From Cheilinus undulatus (Eukaryota > Chordata > Actinopteri > Labriformes > Labridae), in the NCBI RefSeq assembly GCF_018320785.1, contig NC_054867.1:31623855-31687854 (forward strand): a stretch of DNA of 64,000 nt, in the 5' to 3' direction. Below, piece after piece: positions 42,547 to 60,571 of this stretch. Below the pieces are notes generated by a model. It saw only the letters and a list, made by a program, of their open reading frames with translations. It was not told the origin of the DNA and did not search any database. Position numbers and translations under genes: made by a program. Each line of letters opens with the position of its first letter. Position 1 is the stretch's first letter.

Positions 42547-45500
42547 CTGTAACATAAAGAGCCTCTTAGCAAAATCCAGCACTATGAATGGAAAATGTAT
42601 TTAATGAACACTCCAAAGATGGCACAAGTAAGGAAGGATACTTACCACTGTAGTAATAGAGTAAAGCCATTCCCACCGCAATGCCGAAACAGCCCAAGAA
42701 GAAGAAGGGATCTGGAAGGAGATTAAAAAATATCTGTTCTACTAACTGGAGTGCTTGTCAGTGTTTATTTATTAGCGTACACATTTCTGTCCAGTCACTT
42801 TAACAGATGCATATTATAGGAGGACATCAATCATCACATAATTTATTTTTCCCCCTTTTGTTGCGTTGTATTTCAGAAGAGTTTACCTCTGTCATTCAGG
42901 ACGTATTTCTGTTGATACACAGAAGGATGTATGAGTGGATCTAAGGGATCTAGAGGAGAGATCAATGTTAGTCTTCTGAACAATGTGTAAAAAACACTTC
43001 ATTAACAGCTTAATGTATCTCTTTATTATCAAAGCCAATAGAAAACATGCAAACATACATTTTATTTGAATCCACTTTCACTTTAATTTGTACATTTTGG
43101 TTGACTTCTCGAGATCTCAACTTATACATATCACTATATTGGGATAACACTTGATTTTCTGCGATGATGACTTAATTTCAGTAATTTTCTGAAGCCTTTA
43201 AAAAATTAACTTAGCACAAGGAAAGGAAGTAAAAACGTGTCTGGATGTATACTGGTAAAGGGCTTATGTACATTAGGATCCAAATAATTGACAGATTAAT
43301 CAGTGGGTGCACACATGGTATAAAGAAGCAGATTTTAGGGACAAACCTCTGAGGCGTAGCCGTGTAGGTAAACTGTAGTAAACCTCTTCGACATGCAAGT
43401 GAAGAGCTCTGTAAAACTCTCTGCACGCTTCCTCTCCTTTTCCCTGCAGGTGTGTCAGGAGCTCACCCAGTCGAACACTTGTAGGCACATCCAAGTTTCT
43501 GAACTGAGTAACAATAAGAACAGTTATATTGAATATCACATTCCCAAATGAGGATCTTTCCTGTAGTGTTTGCTGACAAAGCTTTCCACAACTAGAATGA
43601 AGCATTTCTGCTGGAAGTATGTTAGATTAGATTTCACTGATACAAACTTAAGGTGCTTTTCAGCAGCTACTCATAGATTTACTTTGTAAAGCTAAGACAT
43701 GATGTCTTAAAAGCATGAGGTGCTTGAGAGGACAGAATTTAAAAGGAAGAAAAATCAGGATGTTTTTCTTTCAATAGTATACTACCAAGAGTCTTTTTTT
43801 TTGTTTTGGGTATTAATAACAGTGTCTTGTAGGCCTATATAGGCAGGGCATTGTTTATGCACAATAATTAAACTAAATCTATCAGGTTCATGTAGTCAAG
43901 ACTTCAGTAATAACCACTATGGTTGTTCAAATAAATCTTCAGTTACGTTGAAGTTTCTTGAGTTTTCTTATGTTGGGCAACCTTCTTTCTTTCAACCCCA
44001 TTCAACTGGAAATTCTGTAATTCTTGCAACATTACATTTTGCTTAAAGCTTTATTTGGTTATTACTTTTAGGATTCAAATTTAAATGGATAAAACTGTAA
44101 AGTCCATTACTAAATATTAATTATTATAATTGTTCATTTTGTCAACTAGTGGCTTCTGTGTGTTGCAAGGTGCAAGTGGACCATTTTTGTTGTTGCTATC
44201 TTAAATTTGAGTCCATCCATCAATCAATTTGCTTTCACTGATGCATATCTGGGTCACAGTGGCAGCAAGCTAAGCAACCCAGACATCTCTCCCCAGTGAC
44301 AAGGGGGGACTCCAAAGTATTCCCAGTCCAAAAGAGATATACAATTCCTTCCGCAAGTCCTAGGTCTACCCTGGGGTCTCCTCCCAGTTGGAAACACCCA
44401 GAAGACCTCCACAGGGAGGCGTCCAGGAGGCATCCTAACCAGATGCTTTTTTTGTTTGCAAGGTATATTTTAGGGCTTTGTATGCCTTTATTTAGAGAGG
44501 ACAGTGGATAGAGTTGGAAACAGGGATGAGAGAGTGGGGGTGAGACATGCAGGAAAGAAGCCACAGGCTGGACCTGGTAAGTTGAGAGCTTTGCTCTCTG
44601 GTGTAATGTCTGCAGACTGCGCTAAACCACAAAATTTAGAGATTTAATGAATTTTGATGGAGTGTTTTGACTAATTATGACAAAAAATATTAATTTTTCA
44701 ATCTTGTACATAATGTGTTACGTTTCAGTGACTTGTTTTTGTTCCATGCTGTGTCTTTCTGTGCTATTGCGGTTATAAATGCATTGTGTTTAACTTTGTA
44801 AAGCACTTTAAATAGGTCTTAGTATGAATGGTGCTCTCTAAATAAAGCTTTGTTGCCCTGCCTGTTAAGATTAAGCTGTTCCTCATCACTGCTACTTTGC
44901 TAAATGCTGCCAAGTGCTTTGCTTATGTTGATTTTGTCAGGCCATAGATTATATAGAAGAGAATATGGGGTAGACCTGCTCTCTTTGAAAGTATATAAGA
45001 TAACATTGGTTTGATTGGTCACTATACAAATGGCAGATGGATTATTTCACATCTATAAGTCATTCTGTTACATTTATTACTTTTGATTTTTAATTCTACT
45101 GACGATTTTGTGTTGTTACTGTTACTCTTTCTGCATGTGGAGACTAGTATTTATGTATGAGGACTTACTTTAGTGGCCTCCTTGTCTGTGAGGATCTGTG
45201 GGTAGATTCTGTTGAGCTGCAGGATGAGTTTGTCCACCAGCTCCGTGTCAAGTCTCCGATCAGCTCTGAGGAAGGCACTGTCCTCTATCAGCTGCTCGTA
45301 GAAACTGTCTGTACATGTTCGCAGGGAGAATTGAAAATTACACTTGGTACAACAGGTAATTTATCATATGCTGTACTACAGAAGACTATCCTTTCACTGA
45401 AATGGGACGTAACTGAATGCAAACATGACAACGTCCGCAGTGTTTCATCGTAACCCTGGAGGGAGAGAATGGGGTACGAGGGCACAGAGAAACGGAAGTG

Positions 45501-45785
45501 TAGCTCAGTTCTGTTTTAGTTTGTATTTTGTTTTGATAAATAATTGAAAGTCACGTTAAGGCTTCCGCTCTCCTTCAGTGTTTGTGTAAAACAAACTTTT
45601 ATGCCTTCCCTAGCGTTAAACGTGACATTATACTGCCGTTGACAAAGTGAGGAGAAAGTTTCTGCATCGGAAATGTTCGTCATATGGACATTAAGGAGGA
45701 ATATATTAGTGAAACAAAGGGCGAAGTAAGGCTAAGCTTCATTTTAAGGGTTATTTATAGTTAAAGAAAGACACGAACCTCCCAT
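42437..45785 (-). CDS. card19: CARD domain-containing protein 19, complete gene span (6 coding exons)
   Basis: CARD19 (BinCARD/C9orf89) binds BCL10 in one described isoform; the membrane-anchored form is mitochondrial and affects cristae. Six exons sum to 543 nt: 180 aa plus TAA (human about 183). Seen: CARD at about residues 3-100, with DSFYEQLIEDSAFLRADRRL, LILQLNRIYPQILTDKEATK, FRNLDVPTSVRLGELLTHLQ and EEACREFYRALHLHVEEVYY; a linker; one hydrophobic helix at 124-144 (PFFFLGCFGIAVGMALLYYY); and a basic C-terminus ending SLMK. The architecture and length match the membrane-anchored isoform. Neighbours ninj1 (convergent) and bicd2 (upstream, same strand) support orthology. Confidence 0.93.
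42646..42711 (-). CDS. card19: card19 exon 5 (membrane helix)
   Basis: DPFFFLGCFGIAVGMALLYY then YS. A hydrophobic helix of about 20 residues, the tail-proximal anchor. Acceptor tccag, donor gtaagt, phase 1/1; skipping would remove the anchor in frame. Confidence 0.9.
42887..42949 (-). CDS. card19: card19 exon 4 (linker)
   Basis: DPLDPLIHPSVYQQKYVLND plus R and a split codon. Acceptor ctctag, donor gtaaac, phase 1 at both ends, so it could be skipped in frame. Confidence 0.85.
43347..43503 (-). CDS. card19: card19 exon 3 (CARD, second half)
   Basis: Reads FRNLDVPTSVRLGELLTHLQ, then GKGEEACREFYRALHLHVEE and VYYSLPTRLRLR. Acceptor actcag, donor gtttgt, ends phase 1. Confidence 0.95.
43504..45168 (-). 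other. card19 intron 2 with a LINE-like fragment
   Basis: About 1.7 kb. The segment 44205-44570 is repeat-derived (listed separately). The remainder is AT-rich with no ORF or RNA gene recognised. Confidence 0.5.
44205..44570. mobile_element. LINE-derived fragment in card19 intron 2
   Basis: Contains CTACCCTGGGGTCTCCTCCC, AGTTGGAAACACCCAGAAGA and CACAGGGAGGCGTCCAGGAG, which I recognise as the 3' part of a common fish LINE; the exact clade is uncertain. Frameshifted; no functional ORF. Confidence 0.55.
45169..45308 (-). CDS. card19: card19 exon 2 (CARD, first half)
   Basis: Reads DSFYEQLIEDSAFLRADRRL, then DTELVDKLILQLNRIYPQIL and TDKEATK. Acceptor tacag, donor gtaagt, ends phase 0. Strong family match in the QLNRIYPQILTDKEA block. 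Confidence 0.93.
45779..45785 (-). CDS. card19: card19 exon 1 (7 coding nt, start codon)
   Basis: ATGGGAG then donor gttcgt. It joins the exon 2 acceptor tgtacag to read MGDSFYEQL, which parallels the short human N-terminus before the CARD. The donor is weak at +3 to +5, so the start could lie elsewhere; this is the only frame-consistent choice I found upstream. Confidence 0.6.
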
Positions 45786-45823
45786 TGTGGAGTCTCCTCT
45801 GTCCTTTGGTGAACACGCCTTCC

Positions 45824-45858
45824 TACGTCACGCCGTCGACAGGGAGTGGCTTACGTCA
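45824..45858 (-). promoter_or_regulatory. card19: Two CRE-like TGACGTA sites upstream of card19
   Basis: TACGTCA occurs at 45824-45830 and 45852-45858, reading TGACGTA in the gene's direction, 39 and 67 bp from the ATG. CREB/ATF-type sites close to the start are common in TATA-less promoters. Inference from motif and position only. Confidence 0.45.
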
Positions 45859-46009
45859 ACGTCTTCAAAAAAGGAAAAAGCATGGAAAACACTTTCTTTC
45901 CACCGGAAACGGACATAAGACCCTCCATGTACATATGAGGACAATACATCTTGGATTTCCTACAACACAGTAATTTCTGTGTTGCATTTTTGAGATAACT
46001 GTCCAGAAT

Positions 46010-46620
46010 GAACTTTGAAGTTTAAAAAATTTGGTTGACATGTTGGAAAATAAGCTGGATATTTGGGGGAACTCCATGAAAATGTATGGGATACGTTTGT
46101 ATATGTTGGAGAGTTTCATTGCAAGTTTTGGGGAAATATGCTTTGAAACTATTTAGGCATTTGCATGAGAAATTTAATTGGACGTTTTGGGGCATTTTCA
46201 TGTAAAACTAGGGAAATATATTACTAATTTCTGGGGATTTGGGGATGTGGCTGTCCTTGGAAGTTCTAATTCATTTTTATGGAGATTTCAGGGAATTTGT
46301 TAGGATGTTTTGGGGATTTTCTGGCTTTTTTTCTTGAATTTTGAAAAATTAATGTATTTACAAATGTTTAAGTATTTCCTAAGAAATGTGAAGGTGAATT
46401 TGCTTGATAATTTTCAGGATTTGAATGTAATTTTTGGGAGAATTTTCTATTGGAATCTTAAGACCCAATGATACAATTTAACTGAAAAATTTGGGGAATA
46501 CTTTAAAAATGTGTTAAGATTTTTCACTGAAATTTAAAGCAATTTCTTTTAAATCCTAGGGAATTTGTGTAGATTTCGCAAAGGAAAATTTCCAAGAAAT
46601 TCTTGTCCAAAGATGAGGAT
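46010..46620. repeat. Degenerate tandem of TTTTGGGGAAAT-like units
   Basis: Words such as TTTTGGGGAAATATG, TTTTGGGGCATTTTC, TTCTGGGGATTTGGGG and TTTTGGGGATTTTC recur every few tens of bases with heavy divergence. No ORF. Sits between the card19 5' end and the bicd2 3'UTR. Confidence 0.5.
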
Positions 46621-48340
46621 GATGTTTTGACTTATTAAGTCCTACCTATCCCAAAAAAGTGTGAGAAACTAAAAATGCAACCCAGACAAAAGCTCAGGTC
46701 TCAGGAGGTTGATTTACCAGCACGTCAGAAAGAGTAAAGTTCAAGAATGGAAATAAAATTAAATCACAAAAAGCACTAATACATTAAAATAAATGAAAAT
46801 GTAACAAGTAAACACCAAGCAGAACAAAACTACAGCAGCAGACATGTAAAATGTAGAGTTCATTTGTCAATTTCACAAAAGTTGTTTAACCTATTGATAG
46901 TTTTGTAAAATATAACATGGGGTAATTTTGAGGTGGAGTCAACTTGTTGATTTTTCATTAAAAACACAAAAACTTCAGTTTTGTGAAAGTTAGGTTTATT
47001 TCCTCACCAGCCATAACTGTTAGGAAACAGCGTCAGTCATGAATTTTACCACAAGTTGAGTTGTTTCAATACTCTGACCTGCTACCTTCTCTCAATACTC
47101 CCTTATGAAACAAAAAGGACAATGACATCCTGAAGGCTGAACAGTGTCAAATAAATACAGCTGGAGTTACAATGAAAAACATCAAATTCATTAGGACCAA
47201 GTTTGTGAGCAACATATGTAAATACTTTTCAACAAATAATAAAATTCATATTTTTTCCTTGCCTTTTTCTTTTTTTTATATAAATTGCACTTGCTTAATA
47301 AACTGGAAACAAATGGCACTGCAGGATTACTGTTGGCAGAAAAGATAGGACACACAAGTATTAAAATTGCATAAAAAAACTCTTCTTCACAAATAAAAGT
47401 TTATGAATACTATTAACATCTGACCTTAACTTAGACATCTTTAAATAAGTTTTGCATACTCTTCCTTATTTATAACAACCACACTTTGTAACAACTGGAT
47501 TTGTAACAGCTCTGCCATGTGTACAAAGGAAGAAGTCCAATTATACAAAATCAAGTTTAAAGAATTAATTTGAAGAGTTATATTACTCTGATAATAACAG
47601 TCAAATAATAGAAAGCATATTGTTTGTCAAAGGCATGGATAAAAAATTTCTTAATAAACCTGATGACTTGTCTCTGGGCTTTCAGAAAAGGCACCAAAAT
47701 AATAAAAAAAATAAAAATAAAAGGCCAAGGGAAAGAAAACTAAGGCAGAAAAGCTTTTTCTTGTTTGATCTTAACCACAAAGTTGAAAGTTCTGGCTTGA
47801 CAACAATAACAACATAATCTCTGGTTGTCTTATAATAAAATAAATAGAGATGAAAATATGTTGAACAGTGTCATTGGGAATCTGGCAGCCTGACATACTT
47901 ATACAGTAAAAAACATCGCATAACACTTGACACAATTAGTATGATTTTAGAAAGAAAGAGGAATCAACTAAGAGCAAATCGGTAAAACAGAAAGTGCTCA
48001 GTCAGGGTAACAGGCGATAAGCAATCAGCACAACACCAATCTTGATTTTTCCTCTGGTTCAGTTATAATAGTGGTGCATTTTGTTGGAAGACCGAAGCAC
48101 TCCAGTGGGCAGCCGAAGCGATGAGTCATTCTCTCTGAAGTCAAAATGTTTTGACAGAAATTGACATACTGGTTTTGGCACACTTAAACAAGGCCCCTGG
48201 AAAAATACTGCTGGATATGTTCTTGTTAGCAATAACATGATTAGGATCACGATTAGAGAGAGGGAACCAGGGACAAAGGTGACTGGCAACTGTCACAGAC
48301 ACTCTGACGGACCCACTGTAGGACACTTGGCAAGATTGAT

Positions 48341-48343
48341 TTA
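48341..48343 (-). other. bicd2: Candidate terminal bicd2 exon start (immediate TAA stop)
   Basis: In the minus sense, a long pyrimidine tract TTTTATCTTTCCATTTGCAG is followed directly by TAA. Joined to exon 7 at phase 0 it would end the protein at ...GASSNH. This is one good-looking acceptor among several possibilities; no transcript supports it here. Confidence 0.3.
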
Positions 48344-49899
48344 CTGCAAATGGAAAGATAAAACAGAGGAAAATCACATTAAACCGATTGTTGAAATTCC
48401 ATTTCCAATGAATGATAGAGATGGAGTTTGTTAATGGAGTTAGGAGCCATGCAAGTTAGATGAAAGCAGAGAGCGGACAAGTGCTTCGCATGCAAGAGTC
48501 AAAACAGACAAACACCCAAGAGAACTTTTAGGTGAAACCCTAGACGAAAATCCCTTCTAACTCAACTCTTTTATAACAAAAACCTTAAAAATCAATCATT
48601 TTTGTTGAAAAAGTACAGAACACAATATCAAGTTAATAAAACAAGAGTAGACGTAGAAACAGTTGTATCTTTGGTTAGATTTGGTATTCAATTACAATAA
48701 ATAAGTACAAAAAAATCAGTGCCATCCTGCATATTTCATAAATACTTCACAAGTTTTTTCCAAGACCTGAGAGCAATAAAAATAACTGTTTAAAGCAATA
48801 AAGGGCCACAAAAGTGGAAGACATTCGTGCAAAAAGATTGGTCATGCAACTGCAGGATCTTACAATAGAAAACAAAAAAAACAAAGACAAATAAATGTAA
48901 TTTTTTTCAATTCATGGTAGAAAAATAATAGTAATAAAAAAACTCTTACAGCCAATACTTCAAAAACTAATTTCAGGCTATAGTTGTGTGTAAACATGTT
49001 TTCTTCTTCATTACATAATTCACCAACTCACTCGCTAGCACATAAACACAAAACAAAACTAAGGTTAATGACAAATAACACTTGATTATAATAACCACAC
49101 AAGTCTGAGGGGAAATGCAGCCTGGAAGCAAGTGTCCAATAGAGTAAAATTAGCACAATGTTTTGCAGTTTCATATAGCCAAAAAATAATGTAAACAACA
49201 CAGCAAAAAAAAGCTAACAGCTGTTTCAGACTGGGTGCACTTTTGCTGCGTGATGTCCACTCCAGCTTGTGCTGTCAAAGCTAGTGTCTGCTGCCCTGCA
49301 GTCACACCTCTGGCTTTCAGTAAAGTCATACCTCAGTAAATTGCCATACAAGGGTCTTGATTCATTATATAGCCTTACTGAGCCTGGAAAATTTTAGAAA
49401 AAAGTATTTTGTACAAACAAGGCAAGTATTCCCAAGAAATGCCAAACTGGGGTTTCACTCTGAAAAACACAAACTGGAAGTGAACTGATCTGTTTATCTC
49501 GTGCTCATGGCATGATTCTACCTATAGAGACATACAGTATGTATCGGTTTGAATCAATTTCCTGTCTATTTTGGCTATTGGTGAAAATAGTTGAACCCTC
49601 TATTCTCAAGATCCTCATTGCCGTGTTAGACATGATGCTCATGCAGTCATTCTGATAGAGCTGTGACGCAGCAGTTACCCAATAGCCATGCACCCAATCT
49701 GCAACGACCACCATACTTCATGCTTCTATAAAATGTGCAAACCTAGTAGACTATATATTTTCAGGAATTTAGATGCACAAACAACAAACATAAAAAAAAC
49801 AAAAACAAAAAAACAAAAAAGGCAGCACAAAAGACATGGACTACACACATTCAACTAAAAGAAGTAAGGAGCAACATTAGTATGAAATTCTAAGTATTA

Positions 49900-50097
49900 A
49901 GGCCACAAAAACAGAGGGATTAGAGTTAGAAGAAGTGGATGTAAGTAAAGCCCAGAAGAGTTGCAAATCTTGTAAACAAACAAATAAACAACATACAAAA
50001 TTTTATAAAAGCCACGTAAAGCTTTGCAGAAAAGCCAATGGCCTCTGCACAAGCTTTCTGGCTCAGAGTTGTTCCAGTAGCACAGCCTCCGACTTAC
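49900..50097 (-). other. bicd2: Possible retained-intron extension of bicd2
   Basis: Reading past the donor gives [20 protein letters not shown] and then a hydrophobic, low-quality stretch to a stop at 49897-49899. A longer human BICD2 isoform likewise continues with V-S after the conserved part. The last part of the fish extension looks like untranslated DNA. Confidence 0.35.
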
Positions 50098-56389
<6,292 letters not shown>

Positions 56390-57941
56390 CTGGGGAACAG
56401 ATGACAAAAATCAACACCAAGAAAATAAACCTACTTTGATCAAGGATTTATACACAACCTGTTTAAAGATACACATACTGAGCCATGCATATGAAGAGAT
56501 AAGCAAAGATAAAGATAGATAAGACTTCTATAAAACAAACCAGTGACCTGTTATTCATTGCTTTTATAACCAGTTGTTTGTTTTCCTGGTGTGTTCTTGA
56601 GGACTACTGGCTCTCAACTGTCAGGCTGCATCTATGTTTCAGTCTTGTATCATATTGTTCATATTAAGCACCAAACATGCATGGAGAGCTTGACACTAAA
56701 CACATCTGAAATGTGCAAAATGTGGATTTGTAACGCTCACAAGACAAGCTAAAGCAAGCCAGGGGCTGCTTTAAGAAAGCTCATTCATTTTTGGGAAATC
56801 TTTGTTGAAACTTAATCTGAGGTCATAATAAAAAGCCAAAAGTAACCTCATTTTATATATCTTAAAGCAGTGCTTTGCAATTGAAATTTATGCCAAAACA
56901 AATCAAATTAAAACAGCCAACAGTCAGTTTAATTCTGCAGCAGCACATCCTGATCACATATCCTAATCAAGTGGCAACCTTCATTCATTCATTCATTCAT
57001 TAAAAAAGCACGGGGAAAAGGGTAAAAACAGGTTTATTGCCAAGTCTGCTAATGCAACAAGGAATTTGACTCTTGTTGGTTTTGTTCTCAATGTAGAGGA
57101 ATTAAACATTAAATATCAAATACATTAAACTGAAAAGAGTATAAAACTTAAGGTTTAAGTGTATGGAAGCTCTTGTTAGGCACTCTAACTAGTATATACA
57201 AGTCTGAGTCTGTGTGTATTAATGGCATGGTCACAAGGTGTGCAAAATACACAAGGATGATTAATAGACATGATCAAATAGTATAAAATTTGCAACAATG
57301 TTGCAGATTTTCATGAGGTAGATAAGACCATTTATCATACTCTACCTTAATAAATGTAAATGTGCGTATATGGTGAGGCATTTTACCATAGTGAGTTTTC
57401 ATACAGTAGTTAAGTAACAGTAAAGTAGCAAAGAGAGTGCAGGTTAATTTAACATTAAACAGGGCTATGGTGTTTGTGAGATTTAAGTTTTATGAGATGC
57501 AGAAATGTAGGCAAACTGCATTGCCAAGAAGACAGCTTCCTGTATGCCCCTGTACCATTTGCATATATATATAAGTTAGGGAATTATGCAATCACCTGCA
57601 CAAGAACGTGCCCCCTTCCTATGCAAATAAGCCTCACTGCAAATACTACTGTCCATTTCATTAAGAGCAGTGCCAATTGCCACAGGCAGTTACAGTAGAG
57701 CTATTTAAACTGTTAAACTCTCTCTTTACTCAGTTACTATTGTGTGTTGTTAGATATACTATTCTATTTACAACCACATCATTAAAAGCTTCTTAGTGAC
57801 TATTGACAGTGAAATTAATATCAGATTGTGAATAATGAATGAGAAGAGCAGGTGCTGAAAAGTACAGTGCTTCATAGTTCACAGACCTTAAGCACCATGG
57901 GCAGCTCATGTTTAAAGCACACAAAGACTGGCAGTATATTC

Positions 57942-60220
57942 CAGGGTCCGACGTTAAGGTTTTTTCCTGCTTGCCCTTCAGGGCAAGTGCTTCCCAAATC
58001 TACTTGCCCCATCTAAATTCCTACTTGCCTTGTCCTGGAGGTACTTATTTTGGCTATCAAGTGCATACAGTTTGCTCACAACATTCTTCGAACTAAAATC
58101 CATTGCCTGCTGACTGTGGAAAGCAATACACAACACTTCTTTCTTAAGAAAACTGTATTTATTAGCTATGTGTTAGCCCACTGAAAATAATATTTAACTT
58201 TGTACAAATCAGTGCAGTGTGAGACTACACCAGGTTGTTTTCCAAAGAAATCAAACTCAGGAATTTCATATTTACAATACTAATAAGGTAATAATCCAAA
58301 CTCAGAAATATTTTTTTCATAACTGATGAAACCAACTATTCTCAGAGGAAAATGAGGTCAGCAAAACACTGACACTAGAGAGGTGGCGGGGTCTGTTACA
58401 TATGCACCAAGTATAAAATGGTGCTTTTCTTCTGTATTTATTTGGTTTATTCATCATGAAATGGAAGAAATTTTGCAGACACATGAAAATCAACCATTTG
58501 AGATTTTTCTTGTTTGATTAAAAATGTCTTCGCCAAAACTACATAGTGCTATTTCACAGTTCCACCCTGTAACTGTAACAGTTAGACCAGTGGTACTCAA
58601 CATTATTCTACCAAAGAGCCACATTGTCTAAAAAATACTTTAGCGAGAGCCATAATACAAACCGGAAATGTAAGGTAGATAATAGATCAGTTAATCTGTA
58701 GTTGAAATGAAATATAACAGTGGATTGGTGGATAATTATGAGGTTAAATGGGATACAAATGTTTGTATAGTGTCAGAGGAACCAATCTGTCACTGATAAT
58801 AAGCATATATTTATTTTATCACTGACAGCAGACTAAAACCTTGTATCTCAATTTTACATGATTTTAATTTGTTTTTATAAATCATATTTATATATATCAT
58901 TTTTATAAATTATAAATTTTTCATTCCCTGAAAAGTGGTCATTTTGGAGATACCAGTCTTTGGCCCAACACCAGCATAATGAAAGTTCCACCTGGCCTAA
59001 AGATTTTTTAAGATATTAGAATGAGCTGAGTTTGAGCTCTGAGATGCTTTTCAAAGAAAATGATGATGGTTGGCTATTTGGGTATTTATATCTCACACTG
59101 GGGAATTTACTGGAGTTCTGTGGCTTTATTAACATAAAAGAGATGCTTTCTAATTTTTTCCACTCATTATTAATTTTTTAGTTAAAGGGGGAGGGGCCTC
59201 ATATTGGTCTTTGCCCTGGGCCTCCAAATGACTAAAACCAGCCCTGCCTCACACCTGCAGCTCTCTAGACACATCATTTCACTCTGCCTCATTTTGGAGC
59301 TTTGGTTTTATAATTCTGCTCTTTTGACAATATTTATGATCATTAGTGCATTAAAGATCAAATAGAACACCCACGTTTGGACAAATTTCACTAGATATGA
59401 CGTTATCTCCAAGTGTGATCCATGTGAGTTATGCTCATCGATGACGCCTATTGGCATAATTGTCAAAAGATATGGGTGTGAGAGAGCATCAGCAGGATGT
59501 GGCTGGAGAAAAAGTTGAGCGCATCAGATGGTAATAAAATATGGATTTAAAATAATAAAAGTTTAAATTCGGAAGTTAAAGCCTCTTTTTTACGTGGGTA
59601 ACAGATTTATTGATGTGACCTACCACGAATCTTTACTGATGACAGTTTTTACCTAACCTTGCAAAGCAGATGGATACACCCGTTTCCTTGTTTTTCACTG
59701 GCGAATCCATCTTGCAAAGCTCCCATCTGAACCGTTTGGGCTCGGTTAGAAAGTGACAGGACCAATCAGCGACGAGGGGCAGTACTTTCAGTACTTTTGT
59801 TGCTCTTATTGGCCCATAGAGATGTGACAGACAGAATGTTCATCCAATCACACTGAGTTTTTTTTAAAGCCTCTGCCTTTTCTCAAACATTTCCTTTTGA
59901 AGCTTTCCCAGATGGATGTGTGAAATAAATCCATCTGGCGTATCAGGTTAGTGTTTACCTTCATAAAGATTTTTAGTTAAAGTTTGTGCAGCTGTCTGCA
60001 TGTCAACAGACAGGCTCAGCCAATGGAGGCAGTACACACTGCATCTGGCTACTCAGGGGCTCCATAGTAACAGAAACGAGAGAGAAAAATAATAAAATTA
60101 ATGAATAGAAAAGCTCAGAGTCATGCTTGCCCAATCGGGCAAGTCCTTACAAGTTTTGCTTGCCCGTCGGCTTTTTGAAGTTGCCCCGGGCATTCAGGCA
60201 ACCGTTAATGTCGGACTCTG
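57942..60220. mobile_element. hAT-like element, 2.3 kb, with 5-bp target duplication
   Basis: Inverted ends: CAGGGTCCGACGTTAAGGTT at left; complement of right end CAGAGTCCGACATTAACGGT. TATTC directly flanks both sides (57937-57941, 60221-60225). Subterminal palindromes built on CTTGCCC/GGGCAAG occur near both ends. No transposase ORF; contains another element at 59652-59951. Confidence 0.7.
59652..59951. mobile_element. MITE nested in the 57942-60220 element
   Basis: Left end TAACCTTGCAAAGCAGATGG; right end complement TAACCTGATACGCCAGATGG. Shares its interior with 34212-34516 in ninj1, so both derive from one dispersed family. Confidence 0.65.
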
Positions 60221-60571
60221 TATTCTGCAAACTGGAATATCTAGTCTATGTGGCAATGGATTGTGGATTATGTGAGCCTGTTCTAATGCCTGTCCTGTAT
60301 TGATAGCGAGGCACTGATTATTATTTTCAATGTTCATGTTACTGTTCTTGCTGTTCTTTGCTATTTTATGATGTTAGGTGCTGAAACACATGAATTTACT
60401 GCTTTGACAAAATAGCAAGTACAGTACCCACCAACAAAAATATAAATAAGTGCCTTTGTTCCTATATTTGGTCTTTCTTTCTTGGAGTGAGATTTCTTGA
60501 GTTGAGTTTGGCTGCACATATCTGCAGCTGGTCAGTAAGAACTCCCAGGTCTTTCCTTTTCTACTCATCTC

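Larger units (their letters stand above)
46985..50097 (-). other. bicd2: Probable bicd2 3'UTR / terminal intron
   Basis: AT-rich DNA downstream of the last recognisable bicd2 coding exon, without convincing sense ORFs. Minus-strand AATAAA (plus TTTATT) occurs at about 46992, a candidate polyadenylation site. Depending on splicing (see 48341-48343), part is intron and part is 3'UTR. Confidence 0.45.

Noticed and set aside
47620-47817. Lysine-rich 65-codon plus ORF
   Set aside because: Low-complexity AT-rich DNA in the presumed bicd2 3'UTR; no support.
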